59,128 nt of DNA from a virus, in the IMG/VR virus record IMGVR_UViG_3300048554_000481, positions 1 through 59,128 of that record, one strand, 5' to 3'. Below, in pieces: positions 29,910-37,797 of the stretch. The position numbers and the translations under genes were made by a program. The number at the start of each line of letters is the position of its first letter. The stretch's first letter is position 1. The notes beneath the pieces are model-generated. The model saw only the letters and a program-made list of their open reading frames with translations. It made no database searches and was not told where the DNA came from.

Positions 29910-30500
29910 CTATGTAATATGAGCGGCAGAATTAGAAGGGTTGACGCTAAGTCCTTGTGTATTATTTATATTAGCATATAATTTAGAATATGCAACCTGA
30001 ATTGCTTTGGCTTGATAGTAACTATCCTTGAGTGCATTGTGCAAATCTGTTTGCATATCTTTCCTTGGATCTCTTGGAAGTAAACTGATAAGTGTTCTAC
30101 CATCTCTCACTTGCCAAAAGTTCCAAGGGATTGGTAAGGACATTTGACGATACAGTGTTTCCACTATTGTAACATCAAAACCATATCCATGACCCCAAAG
30201 TACATCAACACCTACCATCCATTTGGTCATATGGTTTAGAAAGTGTACCAGCCCGACTCTGTCATCTTCTCCAAAGGCTTCTTCCATTATTGCGGGGTCT
30301 TGTTTAGTCCACCAATCTATAGTTCCTTGGTCTTGTGATCTACCAAGACGATCTTGTTCATCTACATCCAATCGATAATAGAAATCACTATGTGGCTCAC
30401 TGTTGTTATCTGGATTAAACTTTACGCCACCTATAGTTAATATAGTTGCGTATGGATCAGTTGCCAGTGTTTCTAAATCTATCATTGCATGAATAGCCAT
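29910..30500 (-). CDS. RNase-H-like 3'-5' exonuclease (DexA/DnaQ type)
   Basis: 196 residues. IDLETLATDP (7-16) supplies the exonuclease I motif (DxE), WGHGYGFDVTIVETL (about 102-116) exo II with Asp, and LHNALKDSYYQAKAI (153-167) the HxxxxD exo III motif. These are DEDDh-type 3'-5' exonucleases acting on DNA or RNA; a T4 dexA-like role is possible. Separate from any polymerase. Confidence 0.75.
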   Translation of the reverse strand: MAIHAMIDLETLATDPYATILTIGGVKFNPDNNSEPHSDFYYRLDVDEQDRLGRSQDQGTIDWWTKQDPAIMEEAFGEDDRVGLVHFLNHMTKWMVGVDVLWGHGYGFDVTIVETLYRQMSLPIPWNFWQVRDGRTLISLLPRDPRKDMQTDLHNALKDSYYQAKAIQVAYSKLYANINNTQGLSVNPSNSAAHIT

Positions 30501-30503
30501 ATG

Positions 30504-30878
30504 TTATCGCCTCATACTTGCAATATCTTTTGCATCTTCTTTCTTGTCTGCAAATATGGGTACCATATTGCTCTTGTGCATTGTAGCAATACCTAGTAGC
30601 TGACGTTCGCCACTGTATGTCATACTTTCTTTTGCAGGTCCATGTCCACAAATGTTGTCACTAGTAGGCAAGCCTCTAGCACCTTCTCTATAATCTGGAA
30701 TTGAATTGACCGATTTACCAGCATGTTTCTTTGCCGCAAGTTGATCAGGGTGAACACCTTTCTTACGCAACCATTTTTCATGCTCTGCATTTGCTTTTGC
30801 TTGCTTTGCGTTGGGCTTTTTCTTTTTACGATTGTACTGAGTAGTGGTCATATACGGACCAACCAAGTGCATACTCAT
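30504..30878 (-). CDS. Basic phage protein, unknown
   Basis: 124 residues. N-terminal lysine-rich segment (NRKKKKPNAKQAKANAEHEK), then a glycine/proline part and acidic end. Probably nucleic-acid or virion-related. No domain recognised. Confidence 0.6.
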   Translation of the reverse strand: MSMHLVGPYMTTTQYNRKKKKPNAKQAKANAEHEKWLRKKGVHPDQLAAKKHAGKSVNSIPDYREGARGLPTSDNICGHGPAKESMTYSGERQLLGIATMHKSNMVPIFADKKEDAKDIASMRR

Positions 30879-30880
30879 AC

Positions 30881-31111
30881 TTAACTCCTCGAATATTTTA
30901 CAGACTCTTTAGGGCCTGTAGTTGTGAATTCCATACCATGCATATTGCCAACATAAACTCTGCCATTCCATTTCATAGGAATCTTTTGTTTTGCTACAAA
31001 TGCATCCAAGTGTTTCTCAAATCTAAAGTTGTCTATTTCGGCAAGAACTTCTGTGCCTGTATTTGTGCTGGTAACGACAGCTTCTTCAGCATACACTACT
31101 TTGTTGTTCAT
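30881..31111 (-). CDS. Small hypothetical protein
   Basis: 76 residues from the ATG at 31111 (GGAG seven bases upstream), beta-rich with KWNGRVYVGNMHGMEFTTTG. Soluble. Unknown family. Confidence 0.55.
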   Translation of the reverse strand: MNNKVVYAEEAVVTSTNTGTEVLAEIDNFRFEKHLDAFVAKQKIPMKWNGRVYVGNMHGMEFTTTGPKESVKYSRS

Positions 31112-31123
31112 TGTCAACTCCAA

Positions 31124-31657
31124 TTAGTTTAATAATTGATATCTTATACGAAATCTAACTTGTTGTCCTCTCCATGCATTAGCACCTTGTGCTTTGTTTA
31201 CTCGCATAGTTAGGATAGTTCCGTTTACATTATAACTTATATCGTATTCATTTACAACTGTTCTTGTTGAGCTTCTATATTCTGTATGACACTGTGTAGC
31301 ATTTTGGTACCCAACAATATTTCGAGTTTGTTGTCCAGTTTGAGAACCTTTAACAGCACCAATAGCGGCACCAATACCAGTCATTGCTTGTTTGCCACTG
31401 CCACTACCAAATTGGTTGCCAATTACACCGCCAATGATAGCACCAAGTACTGCATTACCATTATTGTTGCTTTGCCCACTATTGCCATAAATTGGAACTT
31501 GAACTTGTTTACATACATCTTTTGGTATTTGAGATGTCACTTGTGTATGCACTGGCTTTACTTGTGTTATAGTACCAAATACTATTTCACTGGTTGCATG
31601 TGCAGGCGCACACATTGCGGTTGTTAAAATTCCTATTAATACAAATAACTTTTTCAT
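31124..31657 (-). CDS. Outer-membrane glycine-zipper protein (SlyB/17 kDa-antigen-like)
   Basis: 177 residues. Signal peptide MKKLFVLIGILTTAMCAPAHA; AMC suggests either a normal or a lipoprotein-type cleavage. The centre, AVLGAIIGGVIGNQFGSGSG and AMTGIGAAIGAVKGSQTG, is a double glycine zipper as in the Rick_17kDa_Anti/SlyB class. Probably in the outer membrane, where it may change the envelope during infection. A host-like gene. Confidence 0.75.
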   Translation of the reverse strand: MKKLFVLIGILTTAMCAPAHATSEIVFGTITQVKPVHTQVTSQIPKDVCKQVQVPIYGNSGQSNNNGNAVLGAIIGGVIGNQFGSGSGKQAMTGIGAAIGAVKGSQTGQQTRNIVGYQNATQCHTEYRSSTRTVVNEYDISYNVNGTILTMRVNKAQGANAWRGQQVRFRIRYQLLN

Positions 31658-31842
31658 AAGTCTTGACTCCGTTCAGGGATTTCTTCATACATATGGACAT
31701 TACCCTTGTTAATCCATACCTCAAAAAACTCTCTCGGCTTTAGAGCTTTATCATTATAGTGAAATCGTTCGTCTCTGTTTTCCCAGTAAGCATGCCAAAA
31801 CTCTGTAGTTTTTTTAGCTTTCTCAAAAGACATAACATTCAA
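31654..31842 (-). CDS. Small hypothetical protein
   Basis: About 59-62 residues, ATG at 31842 or 31833; GGAG favours the second. Charged, aromatic-rich (TEFWHAYWENRDERFHYND). Unknown. Expressed from the promoter at 31860-31887. Confidence 0.5.
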   Translation of the reverse strand: MNVMSFEKAKKTTEFWHAYWENRDERFHYNDKALKPREFFEVWINKGNVHMYEEIPERSQDL

Positions 31843-31859
31843 CTCCTTGATTTACTATT

Positions 31860-31887
31860 AGTATAGCACTATTTACTATGATGTCAA
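31860..31887 (-). promoter_or_regulatory. Sigma70-type promoter
   Basis: TTGACA, 16 bases, TATACT on the minus strand; the spacer contains TAAATAG. Confidence 0.5.
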
Positions 31888-31958
31888 CCTAATATATTGG
31901 TGGCAGACACCACATAATTTAGTGCTATAACCCAAATAACAAGTTCTACAATAAACAT
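31884..31958 (-). CDS. Membrane micropeptide
   Basis: 24 residues (MFIVELVIWVIALNYVVSAT then NILG), one membrane span. The ATG overlaps the stop of the ligase gene (TAATG), a frequent coupling in this genome. Low certainty because of length. Confidence 0.35.
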   Translation of the reverse strand: MFIVELVIWVIALNYVVSATNILG

Positions 31959-33073
31959 TAATCTGATCTTTCTCCAACACCATAATCTATTGTTACAGGA
32001 AATCTAGGGATACCATCATTGCTCAATTCAAAGTATCTGCAAGTTGCCCAGTCTATATTTGGGTTTTCCAACAGTGTCTTTAACTGTGCTTGCGAACCTC
32101 TTAGTCCACTACTAAATGTTGTACCATCTTTCATTTTAAGAGTAAGTCTTTTAGCATATCCTGTCCAGGCACCTTGCCCTTCATGTACTTCAACTACTTC
32201 GTACTCTTCAGTAACAAACTCTTTTCTTTTAAGTAGACTCTTGCTACGTTTACACTGGTAAGGAGCATCCTGTCGTACCATCTGTCCTTCGTAACCAGCT
32301 TCTGTATACTCGCCATACAGCCTATCAATATCTGCACTGTTGTTTGCAACGTCTGTGTGTACAAGCACAATCATATTGCCCGACACATTATTAGCTAACC
32401 ATACCGAACGATCCATAAACAGTTTATCAGGATCATTTTTATCATACATATCGTAGATATGATATTCAACTAGTTCTGCACTTTCTGCAATCTCTTCTGG
32501 TCTGCACTTTACTTTACGAACCAAGCTAACAATCTTTTGAAAGTCTGCTTTAAGTTCATGATTGTAAAGTTCACCATCTAATACAACATTTGGGTTAGCT
32601 TCAATGATATGCTTTACACTTTCCCAAATATGTGGGCAACTGTTAATAGGCTTACCGCCTCTGGTGTGCATACCATGCTTGTCAATTACACAACGGATAC
32701 CATCTAATTTGGGTTGTGTAAATCCATCCTCAACTGGAGTTTTTGTAAAGTCGTGTGCTAACATAGGCTTGAACAGTTCGTAACTGTCAATATCATCTAT
32801 GTTTGCAAAATACTCTTTGTCAGCTTTTTTAGTCCATTCAGCTTGTGCTTCGAACTCAGCTTGACCTTTAGCAGTAGTAGCATTGCTTCTACCCACATTC
32901 TTTGCTATGCTCATATTCCAAACACTGGTGATCTTCTCACCATCAACTAGACCACTAATGCTACGGATACCAGCCATATCTTCATTGTCAAATCCAACTT
33001 CAACAGTCCATATTCTAACTTTACCTTTTGAATCTCTTTTGTAAAGTGGATCTAAACTAACTATATTCTGCAT
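31958..33073 (-). CDS. ATP-dependent DNA ligase
   Basis: 371 residues. Motif I FTQPKLDGIRCVID with the adenylated lysine (about 119-132), RGGKPI (139-144) motif Ib, motif III LDGELYNHE (about 163-171), motif IV EGQMVRQ (about 258-264) and motif V LLKRKEF (about 277-283) define a nucleotidyltransferase-type ligase. The C-terminal OB-like part is present (LTLKMKDGTTFSSGLRG). The N-terminal 100 residues look like an accessory DNA-binding segment as in T7-like ligases. Seals nicks in phage replication. Confidence 0.87.
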   Translation of the reverse strand: MQNIVSLDPLYKRDSKGKVRIWTVEVGFDNEDMAGIRSISGLVDGEKITSVWNMSIAKNVGRSNATTAKGQAEFEAQAEWTKKADKEYFANIDDIDSYELFKPMLAHDFTKTPVEDGFTQPKLDGIRCVIDKHGMHTRGGKPINSCPHIWESVKHIIEANPNVVLDGELYNHELKADFQKIVSLVRKVKCRPEEIAESAELVEYHIYDMYDKNDPDKLFMDRSVWLANNVSGNMIVLVHTDVANNSADIDRLYGEYTEAGYEGQMVRQDAPYQCKRSKSLLKRKEFVTEEYEVVEVHEGQGAWTGYAKRLTLKMKDGTTFSSGLRGSQAQLKTLLENPNIDWATCRYFELSNDGIPRFPVTIDYGVGERSD

Positions 33074-33098
33074 ATATCACTCCTTAATTGTTATATAC

Positions 33099-33127
33099 AG
33101 TATAGCACCAAGATGTCTTGTTGTCAA
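33099..33127 (-). promoter_or_regulatory. Early sigma70-type promoter
   Basis: TTGACA, 17 bases, TATACT on the minus strand with the shared spacer ACAAGACATCTTGGTGC. Drives the ligase gene. Confidence 0.75.
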
Positions 33128-33213
33128 GCTCTTTTTGCTAATAAAAAGTTTATTTTTGCATTACGGATTTGTCTGATGGCACGTTTAAAGCACCAGAGCG
33201 TGTAATTGTTCAT
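33124..33213 (-). CDS. Basic micropeptide below a structured leader
   Basis: 29 residues (MNNYTLWCFKRAIRQIRNAK then INFLLAKRA). GGGAG lies 7 bases before the ATG at the end of a folded leader (33214-33298). The peptide is highly basic with a Cys and a Trp. The stop codon lies within the -35 of the ligase promoter. Short length makes the call provisional, but the ribosome site is strong. Confidence 0.45.
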   Translation of the reverse strand: MNNYTLWCFKRAIRQIRNAKINFLLAKRA

Positions 33214-33298
33214 AACACTTCTCCCTTTCGGTTAAAGTGCGTTCCTTCGCTAGTGCTACTTCCGTCCCTTACGGGATGAACGATTTACTTAAAAATAT
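33214..33298 (-). ncRNA. Structured leader RNA candidate
   Basis: On the minus strand several hairpins follow each other: TCCC-GTAA-GGGA, GCG-AAGGAA-CGC, and CACTT...CC-GAAA-GG...AAGTG, with GNRA-type loops (GTAA, GAAA) in two. The last hairpin encloses the ribosome site GGGAG of the micropeptide at 33213. It is richer in G+C than its surroundings. Its class is not known to me. Confidence 0.4.
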
Positions 33299-33451
33299 TT
33301 ATAACTGATGTACAAGATAGACTAATAACCAAATCAACAAACCTAGTGCGACACCTTTAGCCCAAGCTATCCAGGCTACTCCATACCAACTGATGTTTAA
33401 TGCTTCCTTGCCTCGTACTGTTTGTCTTTTATGCCACTCAATGAGCTTCAT
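33299..33451 (-). CDS. Small single-span membrane protein
   Basis: 50 residues starting MKLIEWHKRQTVRGKEALNI, basic outside and with one hydrophobic span (ALGLLIWLLVYLVHQL). The start overlaps the stop of the gene at 33453 (TGATATG) with GGAG ahead. Function unknown. Confidence 0.5.
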   Translation of the reverse strand: MKLIEWHKRQTVRGKEALNISWYGVAWIAWAKGVALGLLIWLLVYLVHQL

Positions 33452-33452
33452 A

Positions 33453-33683
33453 TCATACTCCTATGTCTGGATCCCTACCAAATCCCGGTCTTTTTGTGTT
33501 GGTTTGCTCTACTTCTATATGACAGTTTACATTACTAGTAGTATCTTTTAAAAAGTCAATAACAAGCCAACAGTCTTCTACACTTGGGAGACCGCCTTCT
33601 AATACATGGCCATTATCGTCAACTACATAAAACTTGTAGACTTTGCCGGGCCATGGTTTATGCTGGTCGATTGGAATTCTCAT
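33453..33683 (-). CDS. Small hypothetical protein
   Basis: 76 residues from the ATG at 33683, which overlaps the stop of the upstream micropeptide (ATGA). Basic N-terminus and beta-rich centre (KVYKFYVVDDNGHVLEGG). Unknown. Confidence 0.55.
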   Translation of the reverse strand: MRIPIDQHKPWPGKVYKFYVVDDNGHVLEGGLPSVEDCWLVIDFLKDTTSNVNCHIEVEQTNTKRPGFGRDPDIGV

Positions 33684-33766
33684 TTCATTAATCCTATCCA
33701 ATGTGTACAGTCGTCACAGGGATCATCATATTGATAAGAACGCCAATCTTCATTGGGATCTTCCAT
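33680..33766 (-). CDS. Micropeptide with CxxC motif
   Basis: 28 residues (MEDPNEDWRSYQYDDPCDDC then THWIGLMK), acidic with a CDDC motif that might bind a metal or join a partner. Coupled to the next gene by ATGA, and a TATTTATG late motif sits at 33774-33781. Confidence 0.4.
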   Translation of the reverse strand: MEDPNEDWRSYQYDDPCDDCTHWIGLMK

Positions 33767-33773
33767 GGTTATG

Positions 33774-33781
33774 TATTTATG
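33774..33781 (-). promoter_or_regulatory. T4-type late promoter motif
   Basis: CATAAATA on the minus strand, eight bases before the micropeptide start. Confidence 0.45.
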
Positions 33782-33861
33782 GCTAAATATCGCAATAGAT
33801 AAGTACACATATAACAGTCAAGTACAGAAAGTGCTGACGTCAAACTCACAAGGAGAACGAC

Positions 33862-34065
33862 ATGTCCAAAGAAGATAACACTGGTAAAATGGAAGTAGCA
33901 GTAAGAATATTAGGCAACGAGTTAGTTGCACTAAAAATGGTAGTAGACGATTTTAAGATAAAATGGTTAATTTATGGTGTAGTAACTATTGTGGCACTAG
34001 GTTGGGCCGCTAGTAGTTTTGGACCAGCATTATTTGATATGGTAGGAACAGGAACCAATGGGTAA
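33862..34065 (+). CDS. Single-span membrane protein
   Basis: 67 residues; helical start (EVAVRILGNELVALKMVVDD) then a membrane span (about 34-56, WLIYGVVTIVALGWAASSFG). AAGGAGAACGAC precedes the ATG. First gene of a three-gene plus-strand block. Function unknown. Confidence 0.6.
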   Translation: MSKEDNTGKMEVAVRILGNELVALKMVVDDFKIKWLIYGVVTIVALGWAASSFGPALFDMVGTGTNG

Positions 34066-34297
34066 GAAAAAATCAAGAGCAACTCAAACAAGTAAAGGTG
34101 AAGTTGGATCACCTATGAAAACTAAATTAAGATCTAGCGATGAAGGCTATGCTTCACAACGTATGATGAATCAGCTGAACGCATTTAACAAGGGAAAACG
34201 TGTTATGGTAACTATTAAGAATCCAAACGGAGCAGAAACTAATAAACCATATATTCGTGTACCTGCTAAGGATGTATGGAAAAGTAGTAGGAGATGA
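34058..34297 (+). CDS. Small basic hypothetical protein
   Basis: 79 residues, strongly basic (KKKSRATQTSKGEVGSPMKT). The start overlaps the previous stop by 8 bases. Unknown; possibly DNA-binding. Confidence 0.55.
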   Translation: MGKKKSRATQTSKGEVGSPMKTKLRSSDEGYASQRMMNQLNAFNKGKRVMVTIKNPNGAETNKPYIRVPAKDVWKSSRR

Positions 34298-34656
34298 GTA
34301 CATTATTCTTATTTTTATTGTTAATCAAACACAGTATATGCGACTTAGCACTACAAAGTAGATTTGTTAACAAACACGGTGATAAGAAAAATCTTACAGA
34401 CCTTAAAGGTTATCTACATGCAGGTGACCACGCAATGGGAACATTTTTAGTAGCTCTACTCTTTGTAGGTATTTTGCCTGCATTGGGTGTTGCTATTGCA
34501 GACTTTGTACTGCATTTTATAATTGATTATACTAAACGCAGATACACACTTGCGAAAAACATTAAACAAAGTAATCGTAAATTTTGGTACATACAAAGTA
34601 TTGACCAAATGGCACACTATGGTTGCTATTTTATTTTTGTAATAATTCTTATATAG
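34294..34656 (+). CDS. DUF3307-like membrane protein
   Basis: 120 residues with three or four membrane segments. HAGDHAMGTFLVALLFVG, FVLHFIIDYTKRRY and SIDQMAHYGCYFIFV follow the DUF3307 pattern, in which conserved His/Asp residues (H...HAGDH, HFIIDY, DQMAH) sit at the membrane edge. Function of the family is not known. Overlaps the convergent radical SAM gene by a few bases. Confidence 0.6.
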   Translation: MSTLFLFLLLIKHSICDLALQSRFVNKHGDKKNLTDLKGYLHAGDHAMGTFLVALLFVGILPALGVAIADFVLHFIIDYTKRRYTLAKNIKQSNRKFWYIQSIDQMAHYGCYFIFVIILI

Positions 34657-35815
34657 ATTCCAAATACTCTAAGGTCATCGGACCTATAACATCGACTGCT
34701 TTCATTTTACGCTGTGCAAGATAAAATTTAGTGTCATTTGCAATGTCTACCAAATCACGTTTAACACTTTTATTCATTCTTATTGAAGTCAACGTCGACG
34801 ATGTGTCAGGATTCTTTAATTGTCCGTGAACCTTATCGATTAACCAATTTGGTAAGTTCATACAGTTTAGTACACTATTGTCTGGTTTGATACCAAAAGT
34901 TAACATATATTTCCATTTTTTCTTATGAAAAAATTCTTCAATCTGAGGCAAATACTCGAAGTTGTACAAGTTTACTAGTAAGCTAATTTTTACATCCAAT
35001 ACTTTACTTCGGTGTGAAAATATAAAGTCTAAATTTTCTTCCATTTTCTTCCAAGTATGAGGCCAGCGTATGAATTCATAATTTTTATGTATTCCGTCTG
35101 TACTGATCCTAATTCTAGCCTGTTTGGTTTTAGATAATCTACGAATAATTTCATCATTCATTACGGTTCCGTTTGTAGTAATTTGTAATTCTAGTTGAGA
35201 ACAATCAATTTCATCTAATACTTTTTCAATGGGTTTCCAATTCTCTATTAACAAAGGTTCACCACCTTTTATATGAATGCTTTTTACCTTATAGTTTCTG
35301 AGAATATCAGCTGTAAGATTTGTTATATCTGCGTTTTTTGGTTGCTTGTCAATGTAGGTGTTCCAATGTTCAGGTAACTCTGCTTTTTGATACTTTGCTG
35401 ATACAGTTTCTATCAGACTACTCGTATTACCGTTACAAAACACACAAGCAAGATTGCATACATTACTTAAATCTAAATCTAGTCTTAGGAAATCAAAATC
35501 TGTTTTGTCATCTTTGCTTTGTCGGTTTATCACAGTTCTAGGACTGTCTACCATTGCCTTTTCTAAATTAGTGCAATTTATACATGAAGGATGTAAGTGT
35601 GAAGGATTTTCTTTAAACCATTTTTGATAATATTCTCTAGTAGGATGTTTTAAAATGCTTTGTACATCTACTTTGATATGCTTATATTGATCTTGTGGAA
35701 TCAGAGCCTTATGTGTATTACAACAAGGTCGGACATTAGTTAACAATTGATTATTTTGGTCAGGGTGAAAAGTAAGTCTGAGACCTTTATCAACATAGGC
35801 GCAGTAGTTATTCAT
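34649..35815 (-). CDS. Radical SAM enzyme with SPASM/twitch-like cysteines
   Basis: 388 residues. CNLACVFCNGNTSS (about 115-128, following DLDLSN) is the CxxxCxxC motif. Upstream cysteines (NVRPCCNTHKA; PSCINCTNLEKA) resemble the SPASM/twitch auxiliary region placed at the N-terminus. SIHIKGGEPLLIENW holds the GGE motif, and TTNGT and RISTDGI follow. It is intact, unlike the split protein at 20201. A peptide or small-molecule modifying role is likely; substrate unknown. Confidence 0.85.
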   Translation of the reverse strand: MNNYCAYVDKGLRLTFHPDQNNQLLTNVRPCCNTHKALIPQDQYKHIKVDVQSILKHPTREYYQKWFKENPSHLHPSCINCTNLEKAMVDSPRTVINRQSKDDKTDFDFLRLDLDLSNVCNLACVFCNGNTSSLIETVSAKYQKAELPEHWNTYIDKQPKNADITNLTADILRNYKVKSIHIKGGEPLLIENWKPIEKVLDEIDCSQLELQITTNGTVMNDEIIRRLSKTKQARIRISTDGIHKNYEFIRWPHTWKKMEENLDFIFSHRSKVLDVKISLLVNLYNFEYLPQIEEFFHKKKWKYMLTFGIKPDNSVLNCMNLPNWLIDKVHGQLKNPDTSSTLTSIRMNKSVKRDLVDIANDTKFYLAQRKMKAVDVIGPMTLEYLESI

Positions 35816-36012
35816 ATAGATTCTAATTTTTGCTTTATCTTGTGTGCAAATGTAGGAGCATTTCCTTTATCATCGGGATCATCTCCTATTAATTTTTTCA
35901 TAAGCCAGATGCGTGATTTTACATTTTCTACTTTACGGTCATGGTCATCGGCTCTGATATCCATAAAGCTATTGTGTAACTGTTGAATTTTATTTTGTAA
36001 GTCCATATGCAT
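35812..36012 (-). CDS. Small helical hypothetical protein
   Basis: About 64-66 residues (ATG at 36012 or 36006), helical and charged (NKIQQLHNSFMDIRADDHDR). Overlaps the radical SAM gene by 4 bases. A late motif lies at 36012-36019. Confidence 0.55.
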   Translation of the reverse strand: MHMDLQNKIQQLHNSFMDIRADDHDRKVENVKSRIWLMKKLIGDDPDDKGNAPTFAHKIKQKLESI

Positions 36013-36019
36013 ATTTATG
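36012..36019 (-). promoter_or_regulatory. T4-type late promoter motif
   Basis: CATAAATA on the minus strand; it touches the start of the small gene and reads into the radical SAM gene. Confidence 0.4.
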
Positions 36020-36033
36020 GCTTACTCATGACA

Positions 36034-36056
36034 ACACCTCCGCAATGCAGAGGTGT
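36034..36056. terminator. Hairpin in intergenic region
   Basis: ACACCTC at 36034-36040 pairs with GAGGTGT at 36050-36056. No clear T-run on the minus side; a T-rich stretch follows on the plus side, where no gene is known. Role uncertain. Confidence 0.3.
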
Positions 36057-36124
36057 GCCTAATTATTTCTTTTTCTTATTTTCTATCTTGTGTTCTTATC
36101 CATTCCTATCGTTTTGTTGTTATG

Positions 36125-36307
36125 TTAGTTTTGGTTAAGTTCGGATCCAGCAACTATCTCACCATTTGGTTTGACTCGTAAAAGTTTCATTGTAATCATA
36201 CCCTCAAGTGCTTTTTCAATTCCTTGACGTTTTCCTTGTGTATAACCTAACCATGTGCAAAATAAACAAATGACAACGGCTATATATGATTCATATCCTA
36301 CAAACAT
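36125..36307 (-). CDS. Small single-span membrane protein
   Basis: 60 residues. Membrane span at about 7-22 (YIAVVICLFCTWLGYTQG), then basic residues and a short C-terminal domain (MKLLRVKPNGEIVAGSE). Behind a sigma70-type promoter at 36337-36365. Confidence 0.6.
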   Translation of the reverse strand: MFVGYESYIAVVICLFCTWLGYTQGKRQGIEKALEGMITMKLLRVKPNGEIVAGSELNQN

Positions 36308-36336
36308 TGCTGACTCCTTTTTTTCGTTATATACTT

Positions 36337-36365
36337 AATATAGTATACTTATAGTAAAAAGTCAA
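36337..36365 (-). promoter_or_regulatory. Sigma70-type promoter
   Basis: TTGACT, 17 bases, TATATT on the minus strand. Confidence 0.55.
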
Positions 36366-36369
36366 GAGC

Positions 36370-37155
36370 TTAGAAGCTAAAACTTGCTCCAACTGCTGGT
36401 TTAATTTCTTCACTATCTAGATTGTATGCGCCTTCAGCAAATAGTGTTAAACCATTTACGTCTCTCTTCCAACCAAGACCAATGTTTTGTAATGCATCAT
36501 CTGCATCGCCATTGGTAAACGCTGTCATACCATTCATAGAAACATTTGCTTCGTATGCAACATCATCGCCATAGGTCATTACACCGCCAACTGCTACATC
36601 ACCCAAAGTATATCCACCGGCTACGCCAAATGTTGTGTCTTCTGAGTCTAAGTTAAAATCAATCACTGGATTGATAGAAGCTCCTGCTACTTCCATTGCA
36701 TAACCAACCTGTACATTGCTTAGGTCTGTGACATCATCTGTCATGTCAGTAAAGCCTAAATGTAGAGATAAGTCATTAGATGCAAATCGGATACTATCGT
36801 TGTCTGCTGGATCAGCAAGTGTGTCATCGCCAACTACTTCTAGTCCTGCTCCTGGAAAGATATCTCCTTGGTCACCAACAGAAACAGTACTTGCTCCCAT
36901 TGCCATTCCAAGCGTCCATCCATCAATGGCTAATCCGCCTTCGTTTGTGCTCAATAAGTTGATTGAAGCTGAAGCATTTCCTGCTACAGAAGCACCGAGG
37001 CTTAGTTCTGTTTTAGCACCAAAATCGCCGTCTGTTTGTTCAGTTACTTCAATACCAACACCGCCGGTAATTGCAACTGTAGGGGCTGAGTCTTGAGCAA
37101 AAACTGCGGTTGACATAGCTACTAGAGCTGTTGTCATTGCTAGTAAATTTTTCAT
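36370..37155 (-). CDS. Outer-membrane porin-like beta-barrel protein
   Basis: 261 residues from the ATG at 37155 (AAGGAAAAGA upstream). A clear signal peptide (MKNLLAMTTALVAMSTAVFA) precedes alternating hydrophobic/polar strands with many Gly and Asp (TELSLGASVAGNASASINLL; FGVAGGYTLGDVAVGGV; GLTLFAEGAYNL) and a C-terminal aromatic strand ending SFSF, the usual signal for outer-membrane insertion. Size fits small alphaproteobacterial porins. Phage-borne porins are rare; it could replace a receptor or alter uptake. Weakly acidic mature protein. Confidence 0.72.
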   Translation of the reverse strand: MKNLLAMTTALVAMSTAVFAQDSAPTVAITGGVGIEVTEQTDGDFGAKTELSLGASVAGNASASINLLSTNEGGLAIDGWTLGMAMGASTVSVGDQGDIFPGAGLEVVGDDTLADPADNDSIRFASNDLSLHLGFTDMTDDVTDLSNVQVGYAMEVAGASINPVIDFNLDSEDTTFGVAGGYTLGDVAVGGVMTYGDDVAYEANVSMNGMTAFTNGDADDALQNIGLGWKRDVNGLTLFAEGAYNLDSEEIKPAVGASFSF

Positions 37156-37245
37156 TATTCTTTTCCTTAAGGTTAAAAAAAAGACGTAAGAAAGCAAATA
37201 TTGTTGCTCTTCTTCGTCCAGTTATATTTAACTGTTTAAAATAAA

Positions 37246-37277
37246 AACCACAGTTAATAATACAATTAACTGCGGTT
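37246..37277 (-). terminator. Rho-independent terminator
   Basis: AACCGCAGTTAAT/ATTAACTGTGGTT stem of 13 base pairs with one wobble, loop TGTATT, followed on the minus strand by TTTTTATTTT. It ends the membrane-protein gene at 37309. Confidence 0.75.
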
Positions 37278-37308
37278 GTTATGTTATCTTTGTGGTTTTT
37301 ATGTTACA

Positions 37309-37752
37309 CTATTCATGCTCTCCGCCATTGCCTCTGCCATTGCGACTTTGGAAGGCGGCAAACACATGTGGCTTACGTTTGGCTGTTTCAAATGTTGCTA
37401 CAGTAATTACAATGGCGGCAATCAACATAACGTGAGCCATTGCACTAATAGCAAATACAGTCCAACTGCCAACTAGCATAGCGAATGTGATACACCACAT
37501 CCATGCTAGCACTTGCATAAGCAAGTGTCTTACTTGTAAGTCCGGAATGTTTTTAAGTGGACTAACATCGCTGTTCATAACACTGTTCCAGCTGTTTACT
37601 ACAAATGTTCTCATTGGTGCGTATCCTTTTTCAAATATTACTCTAAGTGGGTAGTGTGCATCAGCATCATCACGAAATTCGATTGCGTCATTTACGTCAT
37701 CAAACAACTTAGATACTTTGTGCGTTTTAAAGAAAGCAGTTACTCTGTACAT
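37309..37752 (-). CDS. Two-span membrane protein, unknown
   Basis: 147 residues. The first 80 residues are polar and possibly cytoplasmic (FDDVNDAIEFRDDADAHYPL); two hydrophobic spans follow (about 80-103 and 104-125, WMWCITFAMLVGSWTVFAIS). Basic tail. It begins 22 bases after the tmRNA terminator, with AAGGGATAGAAT before the ATG. Unknown family. Confidence 0.6.
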   Translation of the reverse strand: MYRVTAFFKTHKVSKLFDDVNDAIEFRDDADAHYPLRVIFEKGYAPMRTFVVNSWNSVMNSDVSPLKNIPDLQVRHLLMQVLAWMWCITFAMLVGSWTVFAISAMAHVMLIAAIVITVATFETAKRKPHVFAAFQSRNGRGNGGEHE

Positions 37753-37774
37753 ATTCTATCCCTTAGTTTACAAT

Positions 37775-37797
37775 TAAAAACGCAACTATTCTGTTGC
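37775..37797 (-). terminator. Rho-independent terminator of the tmRNA
   Basis: GCAAC and GTTGC pair around AGAATA on the minus strand, followed by GTTTTTA. It lies just beyond the coding piece of the tmRNA. Confidence 0.6.
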
